From the NCBI GenBank assembly GCA_964435475.1, contig CAYSZB010000022.1:1-33962 (forward strand): 33,962 nt of DNA, read 5' to 3'. Of the stretch, positions 8,206 to 16,935 are shown piece after piece. The stretch is from CAYSZB01 sp964435475. GTDB taxonomy: Bacteria; Chloroflexota; Anaerolineae; Anaerolineales; Anaerolineaceae. The notes below the pieces were generated by a model that saw only the letters and a list, made by a program, of their open reading frames with translations, searched no databases and was not told the DNA's origin. Made by a program: the position numbers and the translations under genes. Position 1 is the first letter of the stretch, and each line of letters opens with the position of its first letter.

Positions 8206-9216
8206 TTACCACTGTAAGATCTTTTCCCTGACTTCCCCCCACTTAAGCGCATCGGCGATGCCCTGCTCGATGCTCAGTTCGGCTTTCCAACCCAACAACT
8301 TCAAGGCCTTGTCGGCGTTGGCATACGCCCCGGCCACATCCCCTGGTCGCGGACCGGTCTCGCGCTTGGCGATCGGCTTGCCCCACACATTTTCAAAGGC
8401 TGTGACGAACTCCCTGACGGTCACCCCCTGTCCATTGCCCAGGTTGATCACCACGTAAGGCACGTCCTCCTGGCTGGCTTTGGCGATCACCTCGTCAAAC
8501 TTTTCCACCGCCTTGAGGTGCGCTTTGGCCAGGTCCCAGACGTGCAGGTAGTCACGGATGCCGGAACCGTCGCGGGTGGGCCAATCCACCCCGGTAAGCA
8601 GGAATTCTTCGCGTTCACCGCGGGCGGTTGCCACCAATTGACCGAGGATGTGCGAGGGATTCTTGATGTGGATGCCGCTGCGCATCTGCGGGTCTGCGCC
8701 GATCGGGTTGAAGTAGCGCAGGGCAATGCCCTGCAGGTTGTAAACATGGCAGAAGTCCTTGAGCACCATCTCCATCATGTACTTGGTACGTGCATAGGGG
8801 CTCAGCGGCTTGAGCGGTGACTCCTCGGTCACCATGAAGCCAGGCACCACGTCATACAGGGCGGCGGAAGAGCTGAACACGACCCGCGGGAAGCCCAGTT
8901 CGGACAACTGCTTGAAAAAGTCCATCGATTTGACCACGTTCTCGTGGTAATAATCATAAGGTCGGGCAACTGACTCGGGAACGATGATCAGGGCGGCGCA
9001 GTGGATGGTCGCGAAGATATCCGGGTGATCGCGGAAAACCCGCGCCACTGCCTGCCTGTCGGCAATGTCGGCATGGTAAAAGATGTGATCCCTAGTGAAT
9101 TCTTTGCGCCCGGTGACCAGCGAATCAAGGATGATCGGGGTATGCCCGTTATCCTTCAATACCGAAGCGATCGTACTGCCAATGTAGCCTGCCCCGCCAG
9201 TGATCAGAACTTTCAT
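8206..9216 (-). CDS. galE: UDP-glucose 4-epimerase
   Basis: Interconverts UDP-glucose and UDP-galactose using bound NAD. It is an extended short-chain dehydrogenase of 336 residues from the ATG at 9216. The NAD-binding GGAGYIGS (7-14), SSSAALY (116 onward) and catalytic Tyr141/Lys145 in SPYARTK are intact. AGGAG lies at the right distance upstream of this ATG; the longer frame reaching 9276 has no such site. Many GalE proteins have VYG after the Ser triad; here it is ALYD. Another UDP-sugar epimerase activity cannot be excluded. It likely supplies sugars for the envelope glycans. Confidence 0.9.
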   Translation of the reverse strand: MKVLITGGAGYIGSTIASVLKDNGHTPIILDSLVTGRKEFTRDHIFYHADIADRQAVARVFRDHPDIFATIHCAALIIVPESVARPYDYYHENVVKSMDFFKQLSELGFPRVVFSSSAALYDVVPGFMVTEESPLKPLSPYARTKYMMEMVLKDFCHVYNLQGIALRYFNPIGADPQMRSGIHIKNPSHILGQLVATARGEREEFLLTGVDWPTRDGSGIRDYLHVWDLAKAHLKAVEKFDEVIAKASQEDVPYVVINLGNGQGVTVREFVTAFENVWGKPIAKRETGPRPGDVAGAYANADKALKLLGWKAELSIEQGIADALKWGEVREKILQW

Positions 9217-9308
9217 GTGTTGCTCCTCGTCCCCGCGCAAACGGGGTTGTTTGTTAAATGCCCTGCCATTATACAATAATTTGACAGGTCCCCGGGATGG
9301 GATGGGTT

Positions 9309-10439
9309 TTATAAGGGATATTGAAACACGCGGTAGCGCTTATATTCCACCGCACCCATGCGTTCCGCCAGCATGGGCGTCTTGGGGTTGTCCGCCGAGG
9401 TCAATGACAGGTCGATCCACTCATAACCCCGCTCGCGGGCACGCTTCCACATCTCGTCGAAGAGGATCAGGCTTGCCCCGCTGCCCCAATGCTCGGGCAG
9501 CACCAGGACGCTCTTGATCGCCAGGCATTTCGGCTTATCCTTGGCGTGTTTCAAGTAGCGCAGGTAGTCCCAGGGGTAGCGCAGGCCGTTGAGCTTGTGC
9601 AATACCTCGTTGAGGTTGGGAATGCCCGGGAAAAAGCCCACCGTTTCGCCAGCCACATCGGTGAAGAGGATCAGCGACGGGTCGGCATACTTGCGGAAAG
9701 GCTCCAGCGAGTCATCCAGGGCAGCACGATCCCAGCCCACAAAATCAGACAGGTGTGCCAGGGACCTGTTGAGCAGCAGGTTCACGCGGTCGGCTTCCTT
9801 GTCCCACTCATCCAGGCGGGCTTCGCGCAGGGTGATGGTGCCTTTTTCTCGCGCCTTGTCTGCCAGGCGGTGCAGCAATTTGATCTGCTCGCTTTCCTCG
9901 CGCAGGTCAAGCGCAAAAGCCAGGTTGTCCGGGCGCAGGGGGGTGAAGCCGTAATTCTCGAACAGGCCCAGGTAATACTCCGGCGTATGCCCGCAGTTGA
10001 CCACCGGCGGGCGCTCACGGCCTTTGATCAACACCCCGTAGGCCGAGTCATAATCCATGTGGAACGGTCCCGACAGGCGCTCCAGGTTGCGTTCGCGTCC
10101 CCAGACCACGGCGGCATTGAACAAAGCGTTGGCGACTTCCTGGTCATTGATGCACTCGAAAAATCCGATCATGCATTCTTTGATCTGGCGCAGGCGGTTG
10201 GACGAGACATCATCAGCCGCCATGATCGTGCCGGCAGGCCGGCCATTTTTATAAGCCATAAAGAATTCAGCGCTTGAATGTTTGAAAAAGAGGGATTTTT
10301 TGGGGTTAAGCTGCTTCATGCGCTCAGGCACCAGCGGCGGCACCCACAGCGGGTCATGGCGGTATACCCGCCAGGCAAAGGTGATGAATTGGCGGCGCTG
10401 CCACCAGTTTTTTACGCGGTAGATCTCAATCCCGGGCAT
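9309..10439 (-). CDS. YghO-like GNAT-fold protein
   Basis: 376-residue protein of a widespread bacterial family with a GNAT (N-acetyltransferase) fold and unknown substrate; the E. coli member is YghO. Typical features are the N-terminal FAWRVYRHDPLWVPPLV followed by LNPKKSLFF and EFFMAYKNGRPAGTI, then FFECINDQEVANALF in the first half. The C-terminal half carries the acetyl-CoA-type region LVLPEHWGSGASLILFDEMW. The ATG at 10439 is preceded by AAAGGA; the in-frame start at 10463 is less well supported. It lies 53 bases downstream of the GPH transporter gene and is probably co-transcribed with it. Confidence 0.8.
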   Translation of the reverse strand: MPGIEIYRVKNWWQRRQFITFAWRVYRHDPLWVPPLVPERMKQLNPKKSLFFKHSSAEFFMAYKNGRPAGTIMAADDVSSNRLRQIKECMIGFFECINDQEVANALFNAAVVWGRERNLERLSGPFHMDYDSAYGVLIKGRERPPVVNCGHTPEYYLGLFENYGFTPLRPDNLAFALDLREESEQIKLLHRLADKAREKGTITLREARLDEWDKEADRVNLLLNRSLAHLSDFVGWDRAALDDSLEPFRKYADPSLILFTDVAGETVGFFPGIPNLNEVLHKLNGLRYPWDYLRYLKHAKDKPKCLAIKSVLVLPEHWGSGASLILFDEMWKRARERGYEWIDLSLTSADNPKTPMLAERMGAVEYKRYRVFQYPL

Positions 10440-10492
10440 CTGTTTTCCTTTCAACAACCCCAAGAGTCGGTCATGGGAAAGTACTGGCGGAC

Positions 10493-11902
10493 TTACTTAC
10501 CGGCGGGGTCACTGCCGACCTCGGGGTGGCGCTTATGCTCTCGCAAAAGCCGCTTTTCCTCCCGGCGTTTGTTCAGTTCAGTCACCACATGGGCATACTT
10601 CTCGCGGCTGAGGGGATAGAAGACCGCGAAGATGATCCCGGCGATCAGCAGCGCTGCCGGGATGGGACCGATGACGATCTTTAATCCCAGCAGGGCGCTT
10701 TGGGGCTGTTCAGGGGCATTAGATACATAACCGGTGAACTGCAGCAACAACAGGGATAGCGGCACCGCCACCGAGTTGGCGATCTTGCCCAGCAGGGTGA
10801 TCAGGCTGTAGAAAATGCCCTCATGGCGCTCACCGGTCTGGTACTCGTCCCACTCGATCGCATCCGGGATGATCGCCCAGGGCAAAACCTGCCCGGCGCT
10901 CAAACCGATCCCTGCCAGCACGCACATGATCAGCAGCACCCACAATGGCGTTTCAGGTCGCACAAAAGTCAGCGCGCACATGATCGTTGCCCAAAAAGCC
11001 ACACCAATGATATAGGCTTTGCGCTTGTTGCCTCTTTTGGAGAGCCAATTCCACAGCGGTAGTGCCAGGATGGCTGAGATGAAAAAGACACCCATGATAA
11101 GCGAGCTCTGGGTGGGTCTTTTCACGACATATTTAATATAGAACATGAAATTGGTTTCAAGCAGGATGATCACGATCCAGGTGAAGAGGTAAATGAATGC
11201 CGCAAAGATAAACGGTTTGTTCCTGCGGGCTGCCTGCAGCGATTCCTTGAGCCGCGGCTGTTCCTGCTGCATGTATTCCTTGTTCTCGCGCACACCAAAG
11301 AAGACCAGCAGGTAGGGCAGGGCGGCGACCGCGCCAAATATCGCACCCATCAGCACCACGCGGTTGGCATTCTCGGGTACCATCGAACCGATCACCATCA
11401 TCGGCAGAGTGTATGCCACCAGCCCGCCGATGATGTTGAACATCATGCGAAAACTGGTCAGCTGGGTGCGCTCGTCGTAATCCTGGGTCAGTTCAGGGGT
11501 CAGGGCGAAATACGGCATGTAGACGGTGGTGGCGCTGGCTTCATAGATCAGGTAGACTGCGGCATAGAAGATCAGCAGGGCAGTGTGGTTGGTGGCAAAT
11601 GAGGGTTTGATCCACAACAGGATGAAGGTCAGGGCAAAGGGCAGTGCGCCAAACAGCAGCCAGGGGCGCCGCCGACCCCAGCGGGTGCGCGTGCGGTCCG
11701 AGAGGTAGCCGATGATCGGGTCGTTGATGTAGTCCCAGCTGCGTCCGATGAACAGGGCGGCGGCAGCCAACCCGGCGGGCATGCCCACCACGTCCATCAT
11801 AAAGATCGGGAAAAACGCTGCAATGATCGAGTTGTTCAGCGAGTATCCAAAATCACCCGTGCCGTAAATGATCTTTGTCCAAGTGGTGAGTTTTTTAGCC
11901 AT
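10493..11902 (-). CDS. GPH-family sugar:cation symporter (major facilitator)
   Basis: 469-residue inner-membrane protein with about twelve hydrophobic segments. The N-terminus (KIIYGTGDFGYSLNNSIIAAF) and the loop SWDYINDPIIGYLSDRTRTRWGRRRPW are characteristic of the glycoside-pentoside-hexuronide:cation symporter family, the MelB relatives. A second-half motif, WAIIPDAIEWDEYQTGER, also matches. The C-terminal tail is basic and cytoplasmic (RREEKRLLREHKR). Substrate is probably a glycoside, but this cannot be read from sequence. A GGA-rich site lies upstream of the ATG. Confidence 0.9.
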   Translation of the reverse strand: MAKKLTTWTKIIYGTGDFGYSLNNSIIAAFFPIFMMDVVGMPAGLAAAALFIGRSWDYINDPIIGYLSDRTRTRWGRRRPWLLFGALPFALTFILLWIKPSFATNHTALLIFYAAVYLIYEASATTVYMPYFALTPELTQDYDERTQLTSFRMMFNIIGGLVAYTLPMMVIGSMVPENANRVVLMGAIFGAVAALPYLLVFFGVRENKEYMQQEQPRLKESLQAARRNKPFIFAAFIYLFTWIVIILLETNFMFYIKYVVKRPTQSSLIMGVFFISAILALPLWNWLSKRGNKRKAYIIGVAFWATIMCALTFVRPETPLWVLLIMCVLAGIGLSAGQVLPWAIIPDAIEWDEYQTGERHEGIFYSLITLLGKIANSVAVPLSLLLLQFTGYVSNAPEQPQSALLGLKIVIGPIPAALLIAGIIFAVFYPLSREKYAHVVTELNKRREEKRLLREHKRHPEVGSDPAGK

Positions 11903-11967
11903 GTTCCTGACAGGTCCTCCCGGGCTTTGTTTATAAAACTATTCTACTACTGCGCCTTGCTTTGTGC

Positions 11968-12003
11968 TTAAAAGCAACGACCGCCAGGGTAACTGGCGGT
12001 CGT
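11968..12003 (-). terminator. Intrinsic terminator after the UMF1 transporter gene
   Basis: A perfect 11-base stem ACGACCGCCAG / CTGGCGGTCGT (11977-11987 and 11993-12003) has a five-base loop. On the minus strand it is followed by TTGCTTTTAA. It lies 10 bases past the stop of the gene ending at 12014 and separates it from the GPH transporter gene. The T-tract is short and interrupted, so strength is uncertain. Confidence 0.6.
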
Positions 12004-12013
12004 GTATCTTAAG

Positions 12014-13360
12014 TTATCTCAATTCAGCCGGCAGGTCTGTTTCCTTGACATGCTTGACAAACAGCAGGAAGAACATGCCGACCAGCAGGAAGAGGATGAT
12101 CGAGCCGATCGCCCAGTAAAGGCCGTAGTTTTCGGCCAACTTGCTTTCCACACCCTGGTTCACGTAGAAATTATGCATGCGGTATGACAGCGTGCCGAAC
12201 ACCAGCGGGCCAACAAATGTCGAGGTACGCCCGGCAACCGACAGAAAGCCAAAAAACTCGGTGGTTTTGGAGGCGGGTGCCAACTGGGTAACCATGGTGC
12301 GGCTGACTGCCTGGGCGCCGGAGAGCGAGAAACCCGCCACAAAACCGACGACAAAGAACCAGGTCAGGTTGGTGATGAAGAACAGGGCGGTGATCGAAAG
12401 GCTGAGAATGATCAGCGAGATGATGATGGCGGTCTTGGAGGTGCGGCGGTCAGAGATGCGCCCGAAGAGTAATGCGCCAATCGTGCCTGCGACCTGGATG
12501 ACGATCACAAAGATAATCAATTGAGTAGGCTGCATACCAAAAAGGGTGGCACCGATGATGGCAGCAAAATCCATCAGCATCATGATGCCGTCGTTGTAGA
12601 TCAGGAAGGAGATGGTGTATTTAATGAATTCTTTGTATTTCTTGACATCCCTGAAGGTCTGGGCCAGTTTCTGGAAGGCCAGTTTGAGGGTCGAAACACC
12701 TTCTGGTCGAGGCTCAGGTTCGCTGTGTTCCTTGACCCAGAAAAAGCAGGGCAGTGAAGAGAGCAGGTAGAAAGCGGCGGTGATCAGGAAGGCGAAGGGA
12801 ATGAAACTGTTACCAATTTTCAGGATGGGAAGCAACACGATCAGCAGGACGATGATCCCGCCGATCATCCCGACCGCCCAGCCCTTGCCTGAAACTGAGC
12901 CAATTGTCTTGGGGGTCGAAACGTCCACCAGCAGGGCATCATAGAAAACCTGCGCACCGCGGTACCCGATATCAGCAAGGATGAAGAAAAGCATGCCAAG
13001 GAATATATTTGTATTACGATCAAAGAAGGTATTGTCGCTTCGTACAAAGAACAGCAAGCCTGTAAAAATAATGGCGATGGCGGAGAAAATGATCAGCAGT
13101 TTCTTCTTGGAACGGGAGAAATCAGCAATCGTGCCCAATATGGGCGAAATGATCGCCACCAGGATGGCAGCAATGCCCACTGAGATACCCCACAGGCGGG
13201 TGCCCTCGGCACCGCCCACCACAGCATTCTTGAAATAGGTCGAATAGACTGCCAGCAGGATCACTGAGGCATAGGCGGAGTTGCCAAAATCATAAAAATA
13301 CCAGGACCAACGCGATTTGCGGGTTGGTTTTGTTTCATTGACTGCCAAAGTCTGGTTCAT
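12014..13360 (-). CDS. UMF1/Atg22-like major facilitator transporter
   Basis: 448-residue polytopic membrane protein with about twelve hydrophobic segments. The start region WSWYFYDFGNSAYASVILLAVYS and the motif SPILGTIADFSRSKKKLL are hallmarks of the UMF1 (Atg22-like) branch of the major facilitator superfamily; the yeast member exports amino acids from the vacuole. Bacterial substrates are generally unknown. GGAG precedes the ATG by a normal distance. The strong stem-loop downstream makes it a separate transcription unit from the following GPH gene, although both face the same way. Confidence 0.88.
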   Translation of the reverse strand: MNQTLAVNETKPTRKSRWSWYFYDFGNSAYASVILLAVYSTYFKNAVVGGAEGTRLWGISVGIAAILVAIISPILGTIADFSRSKKKLLIIFSAIAIIFTGLLFFVRSDNTFFDRNTNIFLGMLFFILADIGYRGAQVFYDALLVDVSTPKTIGSVSGKGWAVGMIGGIIVLLIVLLPILKIGNSFIPFAFLITAAFYLLSSLPCFFWVKEHSEPEPRPEGVSTLKLAFQKLAQTFRDVKKYKEFIKYTISFLIYNDGIMMLMDFAAIIGATLFGMQPTQLIIFVIVIQVAGTIGALLFGRISDRRTSKTAIIISLIILSLSITALFFITNLTWFFVVGFVAGFSLSGAQAVSRTMVTQLAPASKTTEFFGFLSVAGRTSTFVGPLVFGTLSYRMHNFYVNQGVESKLAENYGLYWAIGSIILFLLVGMFFLLFVKHVKETDLPAELR

Positions 13361-13384
13361 AACATCTCCATCAATCTTTTATGT

Positions 13385-13443
13385 CATAGCCGGGCTATGC
13401 AAAAACAGGTCAAATTGACCCATATGCTTAACCCGGCTTTTTT
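13385..13443 (+). other. Nested inverted repeats with a T-tract between divergent genes
   Basis: Three inverted repeats lie in the 194-base gap between the UMF1 gene and the gene at 13555: CATAGC-CGG-GCTATG (13385-13399), GGTCAA-A-TTGACC (13408-13420), and an outer pair AGCCGGG (13388-13394) with CCCGGCT (13432-13438) directly followed by six T. The outer and inner stems can fold together into a terminator-like structure on the plus strand. It could be a leader attenuator of the plus-strand gene, an operator for either gene, or chance. Confidence 0.4.
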
Positions 13444-13554
13444 AAAGAGGTTACTCAAAAAAACGATGTACCCGCCTGAAAATAGTCGTCAAAAAAATGA
13501 ATTATTGATATAAAATATATAAAGATTTCCATTGGTGATCCCGGGAGGTGAACC

Positions 13555-14535
13555 ATGAAGAACCAAATAACTGGTAATCAGGCATTTGCCTGCCTGGCAA
13601 AGCCGCTCTTTTGGCTTGCCACCTGTATGATCCTCTTTAACGCCCTTTTTCTGCAGGTTTACCACCCCTCATGGCTGAGCGGCAAATTGGGCGCCCTGGG
13701 TTGGATGATCGTTCTGCCGCTTGTGTTGAGCTGCCTGCTTTCGCTCATCCCCTTGTTCCGCAAAACCCGCCTCACCCCGATCCTCTCGGCTTTCCTGGTT
13801 GGCCTGCTGTTTACCTTGTTAAAGCTCAGCCCGCAGGTCAACCTCTTTGCCCGCCAATCTTTCATGGCAGTATTTGGTCTGCCGCTGAAACTGGCACTCG
13901 ACCCCTCCGACCTGCTGGTTTTGCCTGCCCTGCTCATCCCCATCCTCATTCACCGGCAGGAACCCACCTCAAAGAAACCTGCCTGGCGCTATGCCGCAGC
14001 AGGGTTGCTTGTGTTTGCCCTGCTGGCGGATGCTCCCCTGCCGCGTGAGCGGGTTTTTGCCTGCCTGGCGGTCGAGGGCAATGCAGTGGTCCTTTTTTCA
14101 GCCGAAAACACCATGGCTGGTAGCAACAAGGGTCGCGATGTCTACATCTCGTATGATGACGCCAAAACCTGGCAGGATTATGGCAAGTTTGATAAGGACA
14201 GCAGCGATGCGGATATACCCGCCAACGGCATCATGTTGAAAGACCTGGTTTACCAGTGCAATGACAGCGCCAGCGCCTTTGATATCAACCACCCCACCCA
14301 ACCGGGACTGTCGTATATGTTCATGCAGGGCAAGGGGGTTTATGTTTCGATGGATAGCGCTGTGTCATATGCCCTGGACCATGCCACCGACCAGGGCACT
14401 GCCTTCTATGATGCCGTGTTTACACCAAACACCGGCGACCTGGTGATCGCAGTTGGCGAGGACGGTTTGCTGATCCGATCAACTGAAGGGGTTTACCGGA
14501 TTGTTAGAGTGGACGAGATACTGTATGAGGAGTAG
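13555..14535 (+). CDS. Membrane protein with BNR-like external domain, unknown function
   Basis: 326-residue protein not assigned to a family. Residues 1-160 hold four or five hydrophobic segments. The rest (about 165-326) is soluble and probably extracytoplasmic. It contains YISYDDAKTWQDYGKF, close to the S-x-D-x-G-x-T-W Asp-box of BNR/sialidase-type beta-propellers, plus a second degenerate copy near YVSMDSAVSYAL. Asp-boxes are structural and do not imply sialidase activity. GGGAGG at 13543-13548 supports the ATG at 13555. The gene ends one base from the convergent tocopherol-cyclase-like gene with no terminator between them. Confidence 0.75.
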   Translation: MKNQITGNQAFACLAKPLFWLATCMILFNALFLQVYHPSWLSGKLGALGWMIVLPLVLSCLLSLIPLFRKTRLTPILSAFLVGLLFTLLKLSPQVNLFARQSFMAVFGLPLKLALDPSDLLVLPALLIPILIHRQEPTSKKPAWRYAAAGLLVFALLADAPLPRERVFACLAVEGNAVVLFSAENTMAGSNKGRDVYISYDDAKTWQDYGKFDKDSSDADIPANGIMLKDLVYQCNDSASAFDINHPTQPGLSYMFMQGKGVYVSMDSAVSYALDHATDQGTAFYDAVFTPNTGDLVIAVGEDGLLIRSTEGVYRIVRVDEILYEE

Positions 14536-14536
14536 A

Positions 14537-15520
14537 TCAGCGCATATTCATTAAGAGCTGAATATCGCCAACGATCTCCATGCCGGCCCTGACTCCGGTA
14601 TCCTCAAAGATCACCTTGCCGTGCTTTTTCAACACCACATGCGCCGTGCTCATCAGGCTCTCGGTGATGCGGCGGTCCATGCCTCCGGGCACCGGGGCTT
14701 GCAGAACACCGCCATGGGCTTTATGGGCTTCGATCTCCAGGTTATATGCGCCGCGCTGCATGTGCAGGACGGCGTGGTCTTCACCCAGTTCAAAGAGACG
14801 CGTCTTAGCCAGGTTGTAGGTGGTGAAGGCATACAGCCTGCCGGCATGCCACAGGCCGACGATGGTGCCCTTGAAGCGCGTGCCCAGCCAGGGGATGATC
14901 GCCACCGAGGCGGACAGGCTGGTGCCGGGGAGTGAAAAACTATTCGTTTGCAGCCATAACCAGCTGTGGGGGAAGGCTTTGCCCCAATCCTTTTCAATAT
15001 AACCGCGCCCACCCGTGAAGTCCAGGTTCTGCCCGTTGATCTCCAGCCTGCCATCCAGGCTGTGGTCAAAGCTCAACAACCCGTGGTAACACTCCATTGT
15101 GTTGAGCCAGCCAAAAAAGCCCATGATGCCGGGGGCAAACCAGCGCACCGGCCAACCCTCCCCGGGGCCAAAGCTCACCTTGCCCGCCAGGTGGTAGCTG
15201 TCGTCACTGAGGTCCAGGGTCATGGCCTGGCGGGTGAATTGATTGTTGCCGATCCGGATCTCAAATGTTTCGCGGTTAAAATAGAACGCTTCGTGCGGAA
15301 AATCGAAGACCTTAACGTCGCCCGTATTGCCGTCCAGCACCTGGATGAAGGCATGGCTTTCTGCCCGCGAGGGTTTGCGGAACACCCCCACGATGAAGGC
15401 ATAAGCAGCCTGGCGGTCTGCTGTGACCAGCTTGAAATACCAGCCCTCAAAGAAGGGTGTCTTTATCCAGCCCTCATGGTAGTTCTCGGGATGCATGACA
15501 TGTTGAATGTAAGAATTCAT
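14537..15520 (-). CDS. Tocopherol-cyclase-like protein
   Basis: 327-residue protein matching the tocopherol cyclase family. The N-terminal motif TPFFEGWYFKLVTAD (about 21-35) is diagnostic, as are the repeated beta-rich blocks and KDWGKAFPHSWLWLQTNSF in the middle. Plant and cyanobacterial members close the chromanol ring of vitamin E. Members in non-photosynthetic bacteria have no proven substrate, and nothing else here suggests tocopherol synthesis. It is probably a lipocalin-like enzyme acting on a lipid or isoprenoid. AAGGAAG precedes the ATG. The DUF362 gene ends 47 bases upstream on the same strand. Confidence 0.88.
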   Translation of the reverse strand: MNSYIQHVMHPENYHEGWIKTPFFEGWYFKLVTADRQAAYAFIVGVFRKPSRAESHAFIQVLDGNTGDVKVFDFPHEAFYFNRETFEIRIGNNQFTRQAMTLDLSDDSYHLAGKVSFGPGEGWPVRWFAPGIMGFFGWLNTMECYHGLLSFDHSLDGRLEINGQNLDFTGGRGYIEKDWGKAFPHSWLWLQTNSFSLPGTSLSASVAIIPWLGTRFKGTIVGLWHAGRLYAFTTYNLAKTRLFELGEDHAVLHMQRGAYNLEIEAHKAHGGVLQAPVPGGMDRRITESLMSTAHVVLKKHGKVIFEDTGVRAGMEIVGDIQLLMNMR

Positions 15521-15567
15521 TCTTCTTCCTTTGGGTTACAAACGCTCACTAATGAGATTATACCTTT

Positions 15568-16731
15568 TCAGTGCATTATTTTTCCCAGCAGCGGCACCTT
15601 GACCGAGATGGCATCGTAAGGGCAGGTTTCCTGGCAGCAGTAGCAGCGGATGCAGCGGTCATAGTTGTAAACCGGGGGTTCACCCCGCCGGCGGGGTGCA
15701 AAAGACAATGCCTTGGGCGTCACCGGGCACATTTTAACGCAGGTTCCGCAGGTGGTACACTTTTCCGCGTCGATCACCGGGCGGGGTGAGGTGTATTTGT
15801 GCATGAATTTTTCAAAGATGCCAAAGTTCTGCCTGAGGTTGTTGGGGCTGCGGTTGACCTCGTAGTTTTCGATAATAAATTCTTCGATCGGGTCACCCAG
15901 CAGGGTGTAATTTTGGATCGCACCGGGCTGGCGCTCCTCGGCGGCTCTTAACGTGGGCACCAGCAACGGGTCCAGGTTCATCAGGCGTGCCATGACCGCA
16001 TCGTTGGCGGTCGGGTCGGTGGCAAAGATCAGCAAACCCACCTTGCGCGGGCTGCCATTGCGCGGACCGTTGCCTTCCATGCCCACCACCGCATCGGTGA
16101 TGCACAGGCGCGGGTTGACCAGGCTTGCCAGGTCGAACAGCATGCGCCCGAACTGGTACATGTCATTGAGGGTGGCGTGCAGTTCGCTTTTGACCAGCCC
16201 CGGGATGCAGCCAAAGAGGTTTTTGACCGCCCCGGTCAGGTGGGTCAGGGCGTGTGTTTTGAACTTCGCCAGGTCGATCACCCCGTCCGTTTCGATCACG
16301 CCTTTGGCAATCAGAAACTGCTTGATCAGCGTTCCTTCAGGGTTAAGCACCGTCTCGCCATGCACGAAATCCGCCAGCGGGACGCCCAGTTCATCCGCCG
16401 CACCTGCCATGCCGCAGGTGAGCATCGAGGCGATCGGTGGGCCGAAGGCAGGCGAGTCGCCGTAGGTCAGCTTTGCTCCAGCCGAAAGGAAAGCCCGCCC
16501 AACCGCGCTGAACACGGCATGGTGGGTGGTGGTGTTCTTGCCTGGCGGGTCACCGATCAACACATTGGGCTTGATCAGCAGGCTCTCACCGGGCTTAAAG
16601 AAGGCTTGCGCGCCGCCCAAAAGCGCCAGTCCGCGGGCAACCGCTGCGTCCAGTTCAGCCGGGTCATACGTTTTGCACCTGACCAGTGCGACGAGCGGTT
16701 TTTGTGGTGCTGTAAATAGTGTTTTATACAT
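15568..16731 (-). CDS. DUF362 protein with C-terminal 2[4Fe-4S] ferredoxin domain
   Basis: 387 residues. The DUF362 region (about 13-300) contains LLIKPNVL, GDSPAFGP and the HLTGAVKNLFGCIPG segment typical of the family. The C-terminus has two four-cysteine clusters, CTTCGTCVKMCP (325-336) and CIRCYCCQETCP (360-371), each with C-x2-C-x2-C-x3-C spacing and so predicted to bind [4Fe-4S]. It is probably a cytoplasmic redox protein; the DUF362 reaction is unknown. It lies between the orphan membrane protein and the tocopherol-cyclase-like gene on the same strand. Confidence 0.92.
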   Translation of the reverse strand: MYKTLFTAPQKPLVALVRCKTYDPAELDAAVARGLALLGGAQAFFKPGESLLIKPNVLIGDPPGKNTTTHHAVFSAVGRAFLSAGAKLTYGDSPAFGPPIASMLTCGMAGAADELGVPLADFVHGETVLNPEGTLIKQFLIAKGVIETDGVIDLAKFKTHALTHLTGAVKNLFGCIPGLVKSELHATLNDMYQFGRMLFDLASLVNPRLCITDAVVGMEGNGPRNGSPRKVGLLIFATDPTANDAVMARLMNLDPLLVPTLRAAEERQPGAIQNYTLLGDPIEEFIIENYEVNRSPNNLRQNFGIFEKFMHKYTSPRPVIDAEKCTTCGTCVKMCPVTPKALSFAPRRRGEPPVYNYDRCIRCYCCQETCPYDAISVKVPLLGKIMH

Positions 16732-16740
16732 ATAACCTAC

Positions 16741-16935
16741 CAGTAATATAGTTTAAAAGTTTAAAGCTAAAAGTATCAGGCAAAAGAAGTATAAATCTTT
16801 AATCTAAAAGATAAAAAGAATAATAGCGGCTTTATGCTTGGGCCTTTAATCTTTAGAAATTGCCCGCTTTAAGCCTGGCCCTTTCAGCTTTCGACTTTGT
16901 TAGCTTTCAGCTTTCAGCTTTTTCCTTTTAGCTTA
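16741..16935. repeat. AT-rich intergenic stretch with iterated AGCTTTC heptamers
   Basis: No gene is visible here. AGCTTTC occurs at 16886-16892, 16902-16908 and 16909-16915, and a variant AGCTTTT at 16916-16922, two of them strictly tandem. Related TTTAAAG/CTTTAAT words recur through 16745-16880. Composition is far richer in A and T than the neighbouring genes. It separates two same-strand genes, so it could hold a promoter for the DUF362 gene or be a decayed low-complexity repeat. Confidence 0.5.

Noticed and set aside
9489..10277. 262-codon plus-strand frame opposite the YghO-like gene
   Set aside because: Shadow of a well-supported minus-strand gene.
9282..11924. Similar words GACAGGTCCCCGGG (9282-9295) and GACAGGTCCTCCCGGG (11909-11924)
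   Set aside because: Only two imperfect copies, and they sit in different contexts (between galE and the YghO-like gene; over the start region of the GPH gene). Probably chance.
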